Below, in pieces: positions 50,901 to 60,885 of a DNA stretch of 64,000 nucleotides. Position 1 is the first letter of the stretch; each line of letters begins with the position of its first letter. Where the stretch lies: the NCBI RefSeq assembly GCF_947499065.1, contig NZ_CANMMT010000001.1:62001-126000 (forward strand), given 5' to 3'. The position numbers were made by a program, and so were the translations under genes. Under the pieces are notes generated by a model. It did not search any database, was not told where the DNA came from, and was given only the letters and a program-made list of their open reading frames with translations. The DNA is from an uncultured Tenacibaculum sp. (GTDB lineage: Bacteria > Bacteroidota > Bacteroidia > Flavobacteriales > Flavobacteriaceae).

Positions 50901-52036
50901 ACAATGACTCCTCTTCTTCTAATTATTGTAGCGCTTCAAACCTTAGAAACGATTCTTACATCACAAATGTGACCTTCGGATCAATTAATAATAGTAGTGG
51001 ATACAACTCATATTCAAATTATTCAAGTATCTCAAATACATTCGCTTCTGGTCAAACATTCAATTTAAAAATTACAACCAAAAACGATCATTGGACATAC
51101 AATGCTATTGGTGCCTGGATTGACTGGAATAATGATGGTGAATTTTCAGATAGCGAAAGAGTATACAAAGCATTTAAAGCAGGACCATATGCAACAGACA
51201 TAACAGTTCCTGACAACGCTGTAAAAAACACTTCTCTTCGAATGAGAATACGATACGCTTACGGTTCTGAAAGTAAGATCACTCCATGTGGTGAAGACAC
51301 TTACTTTGGTGAAGTTGAAGATTATTCTATCAAAATATCAGCACATTGTTATGCAAGTACACTTAGAAATGATTCATTTATAACCAATGTATCATTTGGA
51401 GCAATTAACAATACAACAGCATTTAATTCATATTCAAATTATGAAAATCTATCACATACTATTTCACCTCAAGAATCTTTTAATTTAAAAATCACAACTA
51501 AAAACGATTATTGGATATACAATGCTATTGGTGTTTGGGTTGATTGGAATAATGATGGTAATTTTTCAAATAGTGAAAGAGTATATAAAGCATTTAAAGC
51601 AGGACCATATTCAGTTAACATATCAGCACCTAATAATACTGTAAAAAACACTCCTCTTAAAATGAGAGTTCGATACGCATATGGAGCTGAATACAAAATA
51701 ACACCCTGTGGCGAAGACACTTATTTTGGTGAAGTTGAAGACTATACAATCTTAGTTAAAAATAATTCTGTTGCACGAACTGATACAACCAATTTAATTG
51801 AAAATATAAAGCTTTATCCAAATCCTTCTGACAGTTTTATATTCCTTAAATTCGAAACTAACAAAAACGTACAATACGAATTAACGAACATACAAGGTAA
51901 AATTATTATGAAAGCTGGTAAAACCCCTAATCAGAATCAAATTAAAATATCAGTAAAAGATCTTCCTGTAGGTATTTATTTCATAAAAGGCCAACAAGAA
52001 AACAAGATATTCCAAAAGAAATTCTTTGTAAAATAA
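47990..52036 (+). CDS. Secreted M43-type zinc metalloprotease with GEVED, PKD and Calx-beta-like domains and a T9SS sorting domain
   Basis: THEFGHYLDLPHTF; NFMDYTDCYKMFTQGQVNRM; DWNNDGEFS...GEVEDYSI repeats; C-terminal IKLYPNPSDSFIFLKF...LPVGIYFIKGQQENKIFQKKFFVK. Confidence 0.92.
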   Translation: MKHFNPHLCFHLLLILSIFPLKELHSQNVKSSCGTDKVMKELFKKNKNAKNELNSLRLKISPENQAKKTSPPSYVIPVVFHVFGKNYNSGTVVTQEIIEDALKKTNEDFQGLNSDYNTIDAPFDVIKKPLDITFKLAKIDPNGNPTSGVVFYDKASGMGNYNSPEVKNVAWDNYKYCNIYITRDLYGNGDFYNSGVAWYPNKTMSDLNIARIVYNGSYLGNNTNENFRSVLTHEFGHYLDLPHTFYGAVCSTDPKAGDGIADTPSHKKNSSGTGCQVIKNCLNQEINNENFMDYTDCYKMFTQGQVNRMVNALENSPTRNTLWTEKNLIATGVNTNLGPRLITSTSQVKERYLNDGVLETSIEVSCEECTFTKSSGTMNLSTDYTVQNLPEGITTKVDIINNTKAIINFNGTATNHSASNSINNLAFKFNSSIITGGSSILYKDSIENISVKFNDPYTEFCNINIRYKTYTHITNVSFNENSNTTGYDGISNYAPTVKFKVKKNKTYPLSITTNKGAGGANDNLRIQVWADWNSNFVYEDNELIVSHPYKNTQTDNNGNYTYNTSVQIPNSVKMGNTAFRVLAHYVQSNEGDSACSTIDSGESEDYGLSIVPENTPFEVDFFGQPTTVNLSEEVQFNDFSIAANGDSLKSWKWTFEGGSPANSTEKNPTNILFPIEGTYDVTLEVTSTNGLKKTIKKSDYITSRLKYCKSYPNYGTYFSVNKVNFNTINHEPGKSNYYNYYNTISTDLKTGKTYPITIKSEKGNGGDSDVNKVKVWADWNYDGQFTQDELLVNKEVKSNNYDQNGEYSFTSNITVPNNAAIGKKIGLRITGHFVDGKGETSCGAYDSGNTVDYSILIKKGNGNTTSSIVSISDDTKEEGAELQHLVTLDNTTVEETKIALSINNATAINGIDFNNPTFTNGVTYNQGEVTIPSGVKTFTIKVPTIDDSKVEPSENYNITANSITATGTITDNDSSSSNYCSASNLRNDSYITNVTFGSINNSSGYNSYSNYSSISNTFASGQTFNLKITTKNDHWTYNAIGAWIDWNNDGEFSDSERVYKAFKAGPYATDITVPDNAVKNTSLRMRIRYAYGSESKITPCGEDTYFGEVEDYSIKISAHCYASTLRNDSFITNVSFGAINNTTAFNSYSNYENLSHTISPQESFNLKITTKNDYWIYNAIGVWVDWNNDGNFSNSERVYKAFKAGPYSVNISAPNNTVKNTPLKMRVRYAYGAEYKITPCGEDTYFGEVEDYTILVKNNSVARTDTTNLIENIKLYPNPSDSFIFLKFETNKNVQYELTNIQGKIIMKAGKTPNQNQIKISVKDLPVGIYFIKGQQENKIFQKKFFVK
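50927..51766 (+). repeat. In-frame tandem duplication of a GEVED module (2 x 420 bp)
   Basis: Copy 1 50927-51346, copy 2 51347-51766; similar at protein and DNA level. Confidence 0.8.
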
Positions 52037-52055
52037 ACTTCTCTAAAAGCATTTT

Positions 52056-52082
52056 AAAAGACTACTTCGGTAGTCTTTTTTT
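52056..52082 (+). terminator. Rho-independent terminator with UUCG tetraloop
   Basis: aaaagactac-ttcg-gtagtcttttttt. Confidence 0.85.
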
Positions 52083-52183
52083 ATTAGGAAACAACACTCA
52101 TTTTCATCTTATGCAATCGGTTTCGTTAATTTTTAAAAAAGCACTTAAAATCTTTCTTACTTTTGTTTTGTAAAATACACCAA

Positions 52184-53701
52184 ATGAACAAAAAAGTAAT
52201 CTTAATGATACTTGACGGTTGGGGAATTACTCAAGACCCAAAAGTATCAGCTATATATAATGCAAAAACACCATTTATAAATTCATTATACGACAAATTT
52301 CCGCATGCCGAATTACGTACAGACGGGGAACATGTAGGGCTACCAGAAGGTCAAATGGGGAATTCTGAAGTTGGACACATGAATTTAGGAGCTGGAAGAA
52401 TTGTTTATCAAAACTTAGCTAAAATAAACAAAGCTGTAAAAGAAAACACTTTAGCTCAAGAAACAGAATTATTAAAAGCATTTGATTACGCTAAAAAAAA
52501 TCAAAAGAATATTCATTTTTTAGGATTGGTTTCTAATGGAGGAATTCATTCACACATTAATCATCTAAAAGGTCTCCTTGATGCTGCTAATAAACATGAG
52601 CTTAAAAATGTATACTTACACGCTTTTACTGATGGTAGAGACTGTGATCCAAAGTCAGGTAAGTATTTCATAAACGACATACAAGAACACATGCAAAAAA
52701 CTACTGGGGAATTGGCTTCAATTACAGGTAGATATTATGCAATGGACAGAGATAACAGATGGGAAAGAATACACCTAGCCTACGATGCATTAGTTAATGC
52801 TAAAGGAACTTTATCTTCTAATGCCACTGAAAGCATACAACAAAGCTATGACAGTGATATTACTGATGAATTTATAAAACCAATTGTAATGGTTGATAAC
52901 AACAATCAACCAAAAACTACTATCAAAGAAGATGATGTTGTTATTTTCTTTAACTTTAGAACTGATAGAGGTCGTCAATTAACAGAAGCTTTAAACGAAA
53001 AAGGCTTTTCAGAGTTCAACATGAAAAAGTTACCTTTATACTTTGTTACCATGACAAATTATGACGAAACTTTTAAAAACATTAAAGTAATCTACAACAG
53101 TAACAACATAGAAAATACGCTTGGAGAAGTTTTAGAGTCTGCTAATAAGAAACAAATTAGAATAGCAGAAACAGAAAAATACCCCCATGTTACATTTTTC
53201 TTTTCAGGCGGTAGAGAAGAAGAATTTAAAGGCGAAAAACGTTTATTATGCCCATCTCCAAAAGTTGCTACTTACGATTTAAAACCAGAAATGAGTGCTT
53301 ATGAAATTAGAGATGCTATTGTTCCTGAGTTAGAAAACGGAGAAGTGGATTTTGTATGCTTAAATTTTGCTAACGGAGATATGGTTGGACATACGGGAGT
53401 TTTTGAAGCTGCAGTGAAGGCTTGTGAAACAGTAGATACTTGTGTTAAAGACGTTGTTACATCTGCTTTAAATAATGACTATACCACTATTTTAATTGCC
53501 GATCATGGTAACTGTGAAACAATGATAAACCCTGACGGAACTCCACACACAGCGCACACCACTAATCCAGTGCCAATGATTTTAATTGACAAAGAATTAA
53601 AATCTATAGAAAATGGAGTATTAGGCGACATTGCTCCAACAATATTAAAACTAATGGGAGTAAATCAACCAAAAGAAATGACACAACATTCACTTATTTA
53701 A
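52184..53701 (+). CDS. gpmI: 2,3-bisphosphoglycerate-independent phosphoglycerate mutase
   Basis: KKVILMILDGWGITQDPKVSAIYNAKTPF; GNSEVGHMNLGAGRIVYQ. Confidence 0.97.
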   Translation: MNKKVILMILDGWGITQDPKVSAIYNAKTPFINSLYDKFPHAELRTDGEHVGLPEGQMGNSEVGHMNLGAGRIVYQNLAKINKAVKENTLAQETELLKAFDYAKKNQKNIHFLGLVSNGGIHSHINHLKGLLDAANKHELKNVYLHAFTDGRDCDPKSGKYFINDIQEHMQKTTGELASITGRYYAMDRDNRWERIHLAYDALVNAKGTLSSNATESIQQSYDSDITDEFIKPIVMVDNNNQPKTTIKEDDVVIFFNFRTDRGRQLTEALNEKGFSEFNMKKLPLYFVTMTNYDETFKNIKVIYNSNNIENTLGEVLESANKKQIRIAETEKYPHVTFFFSGGREEEFKGEKRLLCPSPKVATYDLKPEMSAYEIRDAIVPELENGEVDFVCLNFANGDMVGHTGVFEAAVKACETVDTCVKDVVTSALNNDYTTILIADHGNCETMINPDGTPHTAHTTNPVPMILIDKELKSIENGVLGDIAPTILKLMGVNQPKEMTQHSLI

Positions 53702-53708
53702 AACAATA

Positions 53709-54248
53709 ATGATGAGAAAAATCGCATACATACTTTTTACAGCTTTTATAGTTTCATGTGCTTCTGCTCCTAAACAAAAACAATTAGCTACTAAAGATAA
53801 AGACGGAAATTTAGTTGGTATTGCTACTAAAAAAGACTTCCAACAAGAACCATACGGTTCAGAATGGTTTAATGATTTTTATAGTTATTATGAAACAGAT
53901 CAAAACACCATTAATAAATTAAAACCATATTTAAAAGATGTAAAAATTAAAGGTTTTATGGGAACTTGGTGTGGAGATAGCAAAAGAGAAATTCCTAACT
54001 TCTACAAACTACTAGACGAAGCTGGATTCAACTATAAAAACTTAGAATTGGTAACCGTTAATCGAAGTAAAAAAGCAAATGGTTTGGAAGAAGGATTCAA
54101 TATTCTTAGAGTCCCAACTTTTATTTTTTATAAGGACGGAAAAGAGATTGGTAGATTTGTAGAACATGCTATAGATGGCAGTACAATAGAAGACGATATT
54201 TTAAAAATCGTTTCTGGACAACCTTACACACATCCATATCAAAAATAA
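53709..54248 (+). CDS. Thioredoxin-fold lipoprotein (WCGDS active-site-like motif)
   Basis: MGTWCGDSKREIPNFYKLLDEAGF; VPTFIFYKDGKEIGR. Confidence 0.8.
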   Translation: MMRKIAYILFTAFIVSCASAPKQKQLATKDKDGNLVGIATKKDFQQEPYGSEWFNDFYSYYETDQNTINKLKPYLKDVKIKGFMGTWCGDSKREIPNFYKLLDEAGFNYKNLELVTVNRSKKANGLEEGFNILRVPTFIFYKDGKEIGRFVEHAIDGSTIEDDILKIVSGQPYTHPYQK

Positions 54249-54277
54249 CCGTAAATTTGCGCTTCAATATTTTTAAC

Positions 54278-55096
54278 ATGATCAAATCAAAAACTAGAGA
54301 AGAAATAGAATTAATGCGCGAAAGCGCATTGGTAGTGTCTAAAACTTTAGGAATGCTTGCTAAAGAAGTAAAACCTGGAGTAACTACTTTATATTTAGAT
54401 AAACTTGCTGAAGAATTTATTCGTGAGCAAGGTGCTATCCCTGGTTTTTTAGGACTTTACGATTTCCCTAACACACTTTGTATGAGCCCAAACTCGCAAG
54501 TTGTACATGGGATTCCAAACAAAACTCCTTTACAAGAAGGAGATATTATTTCTATTGATTGTGGCGCTATTAAAAATGACTTTTATGGAGATCACGCTTA
54601 CACATTTGCTGTAGGTGAAATAGCTCCTGAAACTCAAAAATTATTAGACGTAACAAAAGAAAGCTTATACGTTGGTATTCGTGAATTAAAAGTTGGAAAT
54701 CGTGTTGGAGATGTAGGTTTTGCTATTCAAAACTACACAGAAAAACACGGATACGGTGTTGTTCGTGAATTAGTTGGTCACGGATTAGGAAAAGTAATGC
54801 ATGAAGATCCAGAAATGCCAAACTATGGTCGTAGAGGTCGTGGTAAAAAATTTATTGAAGGAATGGTAGTTGCCATAGAACCTATGATAAATATGGGAAC
54901 TCAAAAAATACTACAACATAAAGATGGATGGACAATTACCACTTTAGATGGTAAGCCTTCTGCTCACTTTGAACATGATGTAGCAATTGTAGATGGTAAA
55001 CCAGAATTACTTTCAACTTTTAAATACATTTACGAAGCTTTAGGTATTGAAAGCAATGAAGAGGATGAGTTTAGACAACAACCTTTAGTTTTATAA
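54278..55096 (+). CDS. map: Type I methionyl aminopeptidase
   Basis: VVHGIPNKTPLQEGDIISIDCG; LVGHGLGKVMHEDPEMPNYG; FEHDVAIV. Confidence 0.97.
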   Translation: MIKSKTREEIELMRESALVVSKTLGMLAKEVKPGVTTLYLDKLAEEFIREQGAIPGFLGLYDFPNTLCMSPNSQVVHGIPNKTPLQEGDIISIDCGAIKNDFYGDHAYTFAVGEIAPETQKLLDVTKESLYVGIRELKVGNRVGDVGFAIQNYTEKHGYGVVRELVGHGLGKVMHEDPEMPNYGRRGRGKKFIEGMVVAIEPMINMGTQKILQHKDGWTITTLDGKPSAHFEHDVAIVDGKPELLSTFKYIYEALGIESNEEDEFRQQPLVL

Positions 55097-55097
55097 A

Positions 55098-55868
55098 GTG
55101 TCCTTATTTAAAGCCATACTAAACACAATACCTAGACCCATTTTAATAAAAGCTAGTTATTGGGCGCGCCCAGTAATAGCTTGGTGGTTAAAAGGTGATA
55201 AATTTACCGATCCTATAGACGGTAAATCATTTCGCAAGTTTTTACCATATGGATATGGTATACAAAGAGAAAATGCATTATCACCATCAACCCTCTCACT
55301 AGAAAGGCATCGTTTGTTATGGCTCTATTTACAAAACGAATCTGATTTTTTTTCTTCCGAAAAGAAATTAAAAGTACTTCATATTGCTCCTGAACAATGC
55401 TTTCTCGATATTTTTAGAAGGCAAAAAAACTTAGAATACATTACTTCAGATTTAGAATCGCCAATAGCAGATGTAAAAGCAGATATTTGCGACTTACCTT
55501 TTGAAGAAAATTCTTTTGATATTATTTTCTGTAATCATGTTTTAGAACATATTCCAAATGACACCAAAGCAATGCAGGAGTTATACAGAGTAATGAAAAG
55601 TGGTGGTTTCGGAATTTTTCAAATACCACAAGACCTTAATAGAGAAACTACTTTTGAAGACGATTCTATTACCGATCCAAAAGAACGCGCAAAAATATTT
55701 GGACAATACGATCATGTACGAGTGTATGGACGTGACTATTTTAACAAACTTCGCTCTATAGGATTTAAAGTCGATGAAATTGATTTTACAAAAAAAATCG
55801 CTCCAGAAAAACTAGAACGATTTGCTTTAATGAAAGGCGAAATTTTACCTGTTTGTTTCAAGAGTTAA
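55098..55868 (+). CDS. Class I SAM-dependent methyltransferase
   Basis: LKVLHIAPEQCFLD; FDIIFCNHVLEHIPND. Confidence 0.9.
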   Translation: MSLFKAILNTIPRPILIKASYWARPVIAWWLKGDKFTDPIDGKSFRKFLPYGYGIQRENALSPSTLSLERHRLLWLYLQNESDFFSSEKKLKVLHIAPEQCFLDIFRRQKNLEYITSDLESPIADVKADICDLPFEENSFDIIFCNHVLEHIPNDTKAMQELYRVMKSGGFGIFQIPQDLNRETTFEDDSITDPKERAKIFGQYDHVRVYGRDYFNKLRSIGFKVDEIDFTKKIAPEKLERFALMKGEILPVCFKS

Positions 55869-56839
55869 TTTACATACTCCTGTAATTCATTGTTTTTATC
55901 GTTATACAACAAAACAACTTTCAACTCAGGATGTTTTGTTAAGAATTCTTTAGTTTTTTCTAATCCCATAGCTAAAAAAGCAGTCGCATAAGCATCTACA
56001 TCAGCACAATCCCCCTTCATTCTTACTGATACACTTAATAAATTACTTTCTTGAGCCAATCCTGTTTTAGGGTTTACTGTATGTACAATCTTCTCTCCCT
56101 TATCGTTAATTTTATACTTTCTGTAATTTCCAGAAGTAGCCATAGACTCATCTATCAAATTAATTTCTTTTTGAACAGACCTCGTACCATCTACATTTGG
56201 TTTTTCTATTGCCACTCTCCAAGGCTTACCTTTTTTACTACCACGAGCTCTAATTTCCCCACCAATTTCAACAATGTAGTTCTTAATATTTTTTTGTTCT
56301 AAAAACCTTCCTATAACATCAACTCCATAACCTTTTGCAAAAGCATTTACATTCAATTCAATATTAGAGTTATCTCTGTAAATCTTTCTCTCTTTTAATG
56401 TAACCTTATCAAAACCTACTCCAAACATAAGCTCTTTAATCTCTTCTTCAGACAAGTTTTTCTTTTCTTTCCCAGAACCAAAACCATACGCATTAATTAA
56501 TCTACCAATAGTAGGATCAAAATACCCATCAGTTTCATTATAAATCTTTCTAGCTTTTTCAAAAACTTCTACAAAAAAATCATCAACAACTACAGTGCTA
56601 TCGCCTTTATTAATTTTAGAAATATCTGAAGTCGGCATATAAGTAGATAATGACTTATTTATCAAATTAAACAAACTATCGATTGATTTCTGGTGATTTA
56701 TCTCATTCAAATAAGTAATATGATATGTTGTACCAAAAACATTCCCTTGCAACCTTGTTTTATTTAACTTCTGTTCTTGCTTACATGAAACAAGCAAAAA
56801 CATTACTATACTAGCTGTGTAAATTATATTTTTTAACAT
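55865..56839 (-). CDS. apbE: FAD:protein FMN transferase
   Basis: FDPTIGRLINAYGFG; NAFAKGYGVD; VEIGGEIRARG; VDAYATAFLAMG. Confidence 0.95.
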   Translation of the reverse strand: MLKNIIYTASIVMFLLVSCKQEQKLNKTRLQGNVFGTTYHITYLNEINHQKSIDSLFNLINKSLSTYMPTSDISKINKGDSTVVVDDFFVEVFEKARKIYNETDGYFDPTIGRLINAYGFGSGKEKKNLSEEEIKELMFGVGFDKVTLKERKIYRDNSNIELNVNAFAKGYGVDVIGRFLEQKNIKNYIVEIGGEIRARGSKKGKPWRVAIEKPNVDGTRSVQKEINLIDESMATSGNYRKYKINDKGEKIVHTVNPKTGLAQESNLLSVSVRMKGDCADVDAYATAFLAMGLEKTKEFLTKHPELKVVLLYNDKNNELQEYVN

Positions 56840-56971
56840 CTTTCAAATTTAACTGCAAAAATAATTCATTCTTACTTCATAAAAGATTGTTAATTCTCTT
56901 TTTTGTATCATCATTTTTTTAAATTTGCTTTATCATTATATGTAACATTACATCTGAAAAATCAGAATAAC

Positions 56972-57820
56972 ATGAAGAAAATATTTTTATTTCTTACCGC
57001 AACTCTTTTATTAGCATCTTGTGCTTCAACAAAAGAATTAGATGCTTTGAAAACAAAGCACGAAAAAACAAAAGAAGAATTATTAGCTGTAAAAGCTAAC
57101 TTAACAAAATGTTTAGTTGAAAAAGAAGGTTTCCAAGATAAGGTTTCAAACTTAGAAGCTACAGTTAGTGACTTGAAAAAAGACAAACAAAACACATTAC
57201 AACAAGTTGAAAATCTAACTGTTTTAACTAAAGGAGCAACTGACAACATCAAAGAAACACTAACTCAATTAAGTAAAAAGGACAAATACATAAACAGAAT
57301 TAGAGCAGCTGCTTCTAAAAAAGATTCATTAAACTTAGTTGTAGCATTTCATTTAAAGAAAGAATTACAACAAGGTATTGATGATCAAGATATCGAAGTA
57401 AATGTTGAAAAAACAGTTGTTTTCATTTCTATTTCTGATAAGTTATTATTCAAAAGCGGAAGCTATACAGTATCAGACAAAGCTTCAAAAGTTTTAGAAA
57501 AAGTAGCTACAGTTGTAAACGGACAACCAGAAATGGATGTAATGATTGAAGGGCATACAGACAACACACCTGTTGCTTCTGGATCTTCTCTAAAAGACAA
57601 CTGGGGATTAAGTGTTTTACGTGCAACTTCAATTGTTCGTGAATTACAAGACAAATACAAAGTAGCTTCTAGTAGATTAATTGCTGCAGGTAGAGGAAGT
57701 TTTGCTCCATTAGTAGCAAATGACACTCCTGCCAACAGAGCAAAAAACAGAAGAACTAAGATTATTATCTTACCAAGATTGAACCAATTTTTTGAATTAC
57801 TAGAACAAAAAGCAGAGTAA
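56972..57820 (+). CDS. OmpA family protein with coiled-coil lipoprotein N-terminus
   Basis: LLLASCAST; VMIEGHTDNTPV; NRRTKIIILPR. Confidence 0.93.
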   Translation: MKKIFLFLTATLLLASCASTKELDALKTKHEKTKEELLAVKANLTKCLVEKEGFQDKVSNLEATVSDLKKDKQNTLQQVENLTVLTKGATDNIKETLTQLSKKDKYINRIRAAASKKDSLNLVVAFHLKKELQQGIDDQDIEVNVEKTVVFISISDKLLFKSGSYTVSDKASKVLEKVATVVNGQPEMDVMIEGHTDNTPVASGSSLKDNWGLSVLRATSIVRELQDKYKVASSRLIAAGRGSFAPLVANDTPANRAKNRRTKIIILPRLNQFFELLEQKAE

Positions 57821-57845
57821 TTTAAAAGTTCTATTTATATAAAAT

Positions 57846-57874
57846 AAAAAACGTGCAATTTGCACGTTTTTTTT
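57846..57874 (+). terminator. Rho-independent terminator
   Basis: aaaaacgtgcaatttgcacgttttttt. Confidence 0.8.
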
Positions 57875-57902
57875 ATATCCAAAAATTAAACTAACCTACT
57901 AT

Positions 57903-57932
57903 TTGTCAATCAAATAATTAATCGTACATTTG
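57903..57932 (+). promoter_or_regulatory. Bacteroidota-type promoter of rplM-rpsI
   Basis: ttg (57903-57905) -N19- tacatttg (57925-57932). Confidence 0.7.
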
Positions 57933-57989
57933 CACACCTTTTTTAAGGATTAAATTATATATTAATAAACAAAAACTAATCGTGTAATT

Positions 57990-58445
57990 ATGAACACATT
58001 AAGTTACAAAACAGTATCGGCTAACAAAAACACTGTTAACAAAGAGTGGGTTTTAGTTGATGCGGACGGGCAAACGTTGGGTCGTCTAGCTTCTAAAGTA
58101 GCAATGCTAATTAGAGGTAAATACAAACCAAACTATACTCCTCACGTAGATTGTGGAGATAACGTGGTTATTATCAACGCAGAAAAAATTAACTTAACTG
58201 GAAAAAAGTGGACTGACAAGTCTTACATCCGTCACACAGGATATCCAGGAGGTCAAAGATCATTAACTGCTACAGAAATGTTCGAAAAAGATCCTACAAG
58301 ATTAATCGAAAAAGCAGTAAAAGGAATGTTACCTAAAAACAAATTAGGTAGTGCGTTATTCAGAAATTTATATGTTTACGCAGGTACAGAGCACAAACAA
58401 GACGCTCAAAACCCAAAAGCTATTAACCTTAACGATCTTAAATAA
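57990..58445 (+). CDS. rplM: 50S ribosomal protein L13
   Basis: WVLVDADGQTLGRLASKVAMLIRGKYKPNYTPHVDCGD. Confidence 0.98.
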   Translation: MNTLSYKTVSANKNTVNKEWVLVDADGQTLGRLASKVAMLIRGKYKPNYTPHVDCGDNVVIINAEKINLTGKKWTDKSYIRHTGYPGGQRSLTATEMFEKDPTRLIEKAVKGMLPKNKLGSALFRNLYVYAGTEHKQDAQNPKAINLNDLK

Positions 58446-58831
58446 TGGAAACTGTTCACAAAATAGGTAGAAGAAAAACAGCTGTTGCACGTGTTTACGT
58501 TTCTCAAGGAAGTGGAAACATCACTGTTAACAAAAAAGATTTAAATAACTATTTAACAACTCCTACTTTACAATATAAAGTAAAGCAGCCTTTAATGTTA
58601 ACAGACAACTTAGAGTCTTATGATATTAAAGTAAATGTTTATGGTGGAGGTGTTACTGGTCAAGCAGAAGCTATCCGTTTAGCAATTACTAGAGCATTAG
58701 TAGCTATCAACGAAGAGCACAAAGCAATCTTAAAACCAGAAGGATTATTAACTCGTGATCCAAGAATGGTTGAGCGTAAGAAATTCGGTCAGAAGAAAGC
58801 ACGTAAGAAATTCCAGTTCTCTAAACGTTAA
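58445..58831 (+). CDS. rpsI: 30S ribosomal protein S9
   Basis: IGRRKTAVARVYV; GLLTRDPRMVERKKFGQKKARKKFQFSKR. Confidence 0.98.
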   Translation: METVHKIGRRKTAVARVYVSQGSGNITVNKKDLNNYLTTPTLQYKVKQPLMLTDNLESYDIKVNVYGGGVTGQAEAIRLAITRALVAINEEHKAILKPEGLLTRDPRMVERKKFGQKKARKKFQFSKR

Positions 58832-58951
58832 TCGTTTATCAGAGCTGTTATTTATAAAACAATTTATAACAAACAGTTTAGTATCTAAATATTTCAGACT
58901 TTATAAACTACTGAAATATTGCGAAAACAGAACGTAAACACATTTATTAAA

Positions 58952-59716
58952 ATGGCAAACATTCAAGAATTATTAGAAAGTGGCGTTCACTTTGGTCACT
59001 TAACAAGAAAATGGAACCCAAACATGGCTCCATACATTTATACAGAACGTAATGGTGTTCACATCATCGATTTGTATAAAACATCAGCTAAAATTGAGGA
59101 AGCAGCAAATGCTTTACAAAAAATAGCTAATTCTGGACGTAAAATCTTATTCGTTGCTACTAAGAAGCAAGCTAAAGATATCGTTGCAGATCGTGCAACA
59201 AACGTAAACATGCCTTACATTACTGAGCGTTGGCCAGGTGGTATGTTAACTAACTTTGTTACTATCCGTAAAGCTATTAAGAAAATGGCTACTATTGATA
59301 GAATGAAGCAAGATGGTTCTTTTGATGCATTATCTAAAAGAGAAAAATTACAAATCAACCGTCAGAGAGCTAAATTAGAAAAGAACTTAGGATCTATTTC
59401 TGATATGACTCGTTTACCTGCTGCTTTATTTGTAATTGATGTAAAGAAAGAGCACATTGCAGTTGCTGAAGCACAAAAATTAAACATTCCAATCTTTGCA
59501 ATGGTTGATACGAACTCTGATCCAAGACCAGTAGATTACGTAATCCCTGCAAATGATGATGCTTCTAAGTCTATTGATAAAGTTTTATCATATGTAACTG
59601 ATGCTATCGCTGAAGGTTTATCAGAAAGAAAAGCTGATAAAGAAAAAGCAAAAGCTGAAAAAGCCCCAGCTAAAGAAGAAACAACTTCAACTGAGGTTAA
59701 AGAAGAAGCAAAATAA
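58952..59716 (+). CDS. rpsB: 30S ribosomal protein S2
   Basis: IQELLESGVHFGHLTRKWNPNMAPYIY. Confidence 0.98.
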   Translation: MANIQELLESGVHFGHLTRKWNPNMAPYIYTERNGVHIIDLYKTSAKIEEAANALQKIANSGRKILFVATKKQAKDIVADRATNVNMPYITERWPGGMLTNFVTIRKAIKKMATIDRMKQDGSFDALSKREKLQINRQRAKLEKNLGSISDMTRLPAALFVIDVKKEHIAVAEAQKLNIPIFAMVDTNSDPRPVDYVIPANDDASKSIDKVLSYVTDAIAEGLSERKADKEKAKAEKAPAKEETTSTEVKEEAK

Positions 59717-59717
59717 T

Positions 59718-59758
59718 TTAAATTTAAAGGTTTCATTACATTGGAACCTTTAAATTTT
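59718..59758 (+). terminator. Terminator-like hairpin
   Basis: aaatttaaaggttt...ggaacctttaaattttt. Confidence 0.6.
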
Positions 59759-59806
59759 TACAACTTTGTACAATAAAATATTTACAACTAAAAAATAACA
59801 ATAGAG

Positions 59807-60775
59807 ATGTCAGTAAAAATTAGCGCTGCAGACGTAAAAAAATTAAGAGAAAGTACCGGAGCTGGTATGATGGATTGTAAAAATGCATTAGTAGAAGCTG
59901 GTGGTGATTTCGATAAAGCAATTGAAATTTTACGTAAAAAAGGACAAAAGATCGCTGCTAAAAGAGCAGATAGAGAGTCTACTGAAGGTGTAGCAATTAC
60001 TAAAATTAGTGATGACAACACTTACGGTGTTGCTATTGTATTAGCATGTGAAACAGATTTCGTTGCTAAAAATGATTCTTTCAAAGATTTAGCTTCTCAA
60101 TTTGTTGATATTGCTTTTAACACAAAAACTAAAGAAGAATTTTTAGCTGCTGACTTCGGTGGAATTACTGTTGCTGAAAAGTTAATCGAGCAAACTGGAG
60201 TTATCGGTGAGAAGATTGATATCACTTCATTCGAAAGAATTGAAGCACCATTCGTAGGAGCTTATACTCACGTTGGTAAGATTGCTGCAATGGTTGGTTT
60301 AACTGCACCAGTTGAAAACTCTGCTGTTTTAACTAAAGATTTAGCTATGCAAGCTGCTTCAATGGGAGCTACTTCATTATCTTACAAAGATTTTGATCCT
60401 GCATATGTTCAGTCTGAAACTGAAGCAAGAATTGCTGCTATTGTAAAAGATAACGAAGAATTAGTTCGTTTAGGTAAAACTTTAAAGAACGTACCTCAAT
60501 TCGTATCTAGATTACAATTAACTGATGAAGCTTTAGCTAATGCTGAAGAAGCTGCTAAAGAGCAATTAAAAGCTGAAGGTAAACCAGAGCAAATCTGGGA
60601 TAAAATCTTACCAGGTAAAATGGAAAGATTTATTTCTGATAACACAACTTTAGATCAAGAACAATGTTTATTAGATCAAAAGTTTATCAAAGACGAAAAG
60701 AAAACTGTTGCTGAATACGTTGCTTCTTTTGGTGATGTAGAAGTTAAAAACTTCGTAAGAGTTACTTTAGGATAA
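59807..60775 (+). CDS. tsf: Elongation factor Ts
   Basis: VKKLRESTGAGMMDCKNALVEAGGDFDKAIEILRKKG. Confidence 0.98.
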   Translation: MSVKISAADVKKLRESTGAGMMDCKNALVEAGGDFDKAIEILRKKGQKIAAKRADRESTEGVAITKISDDNTYGVAIVLACETDFVAKNDSFKDLASQFVDIAFNTKTKEEFLAADFGGITVAEKLIEQTGVIGEKIDITSFERIEAPFVGAYTHVGKIAAMVGLTAPVENSAVLTKDLAMQAASMGATSLSYKDFDPAYVQSETEARIAAIVKDNEELVRLGKTLKNVPQFVSRLQLTDEALANAEEAAKEQLKAEGKPEQIWDKILPGKMERFISDNTTLDQEQCLLDQKFIKDEKKTVAEYVASFGDVEVKNFVRVTLG

Positions 60776-60796
60776 TTCTCAACAGAAATTTTATAT

Positions 60797-60827
60797 AAAA
60801 CCATCCATTTTTTGGATGGTTTTTTAT
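60797..60827 (+). terminator. Rho-independent terminator
   Basis: aaaaccatcca...tggatggtttttt. Confidence 0.8.
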
Positions 60828-60885
60828 TTTATAAAAAAACAAACTCAAAAAAAATACGTAGTTTTGCACAACTTTCAACAAGACT

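Noticed and set aside
50927-51766. Tandem repeat as mobile element or CRISPR-like array
   Set aside because: In-frame protein-domain duplication inside one ORF; no spacer structure or terminal repeats.
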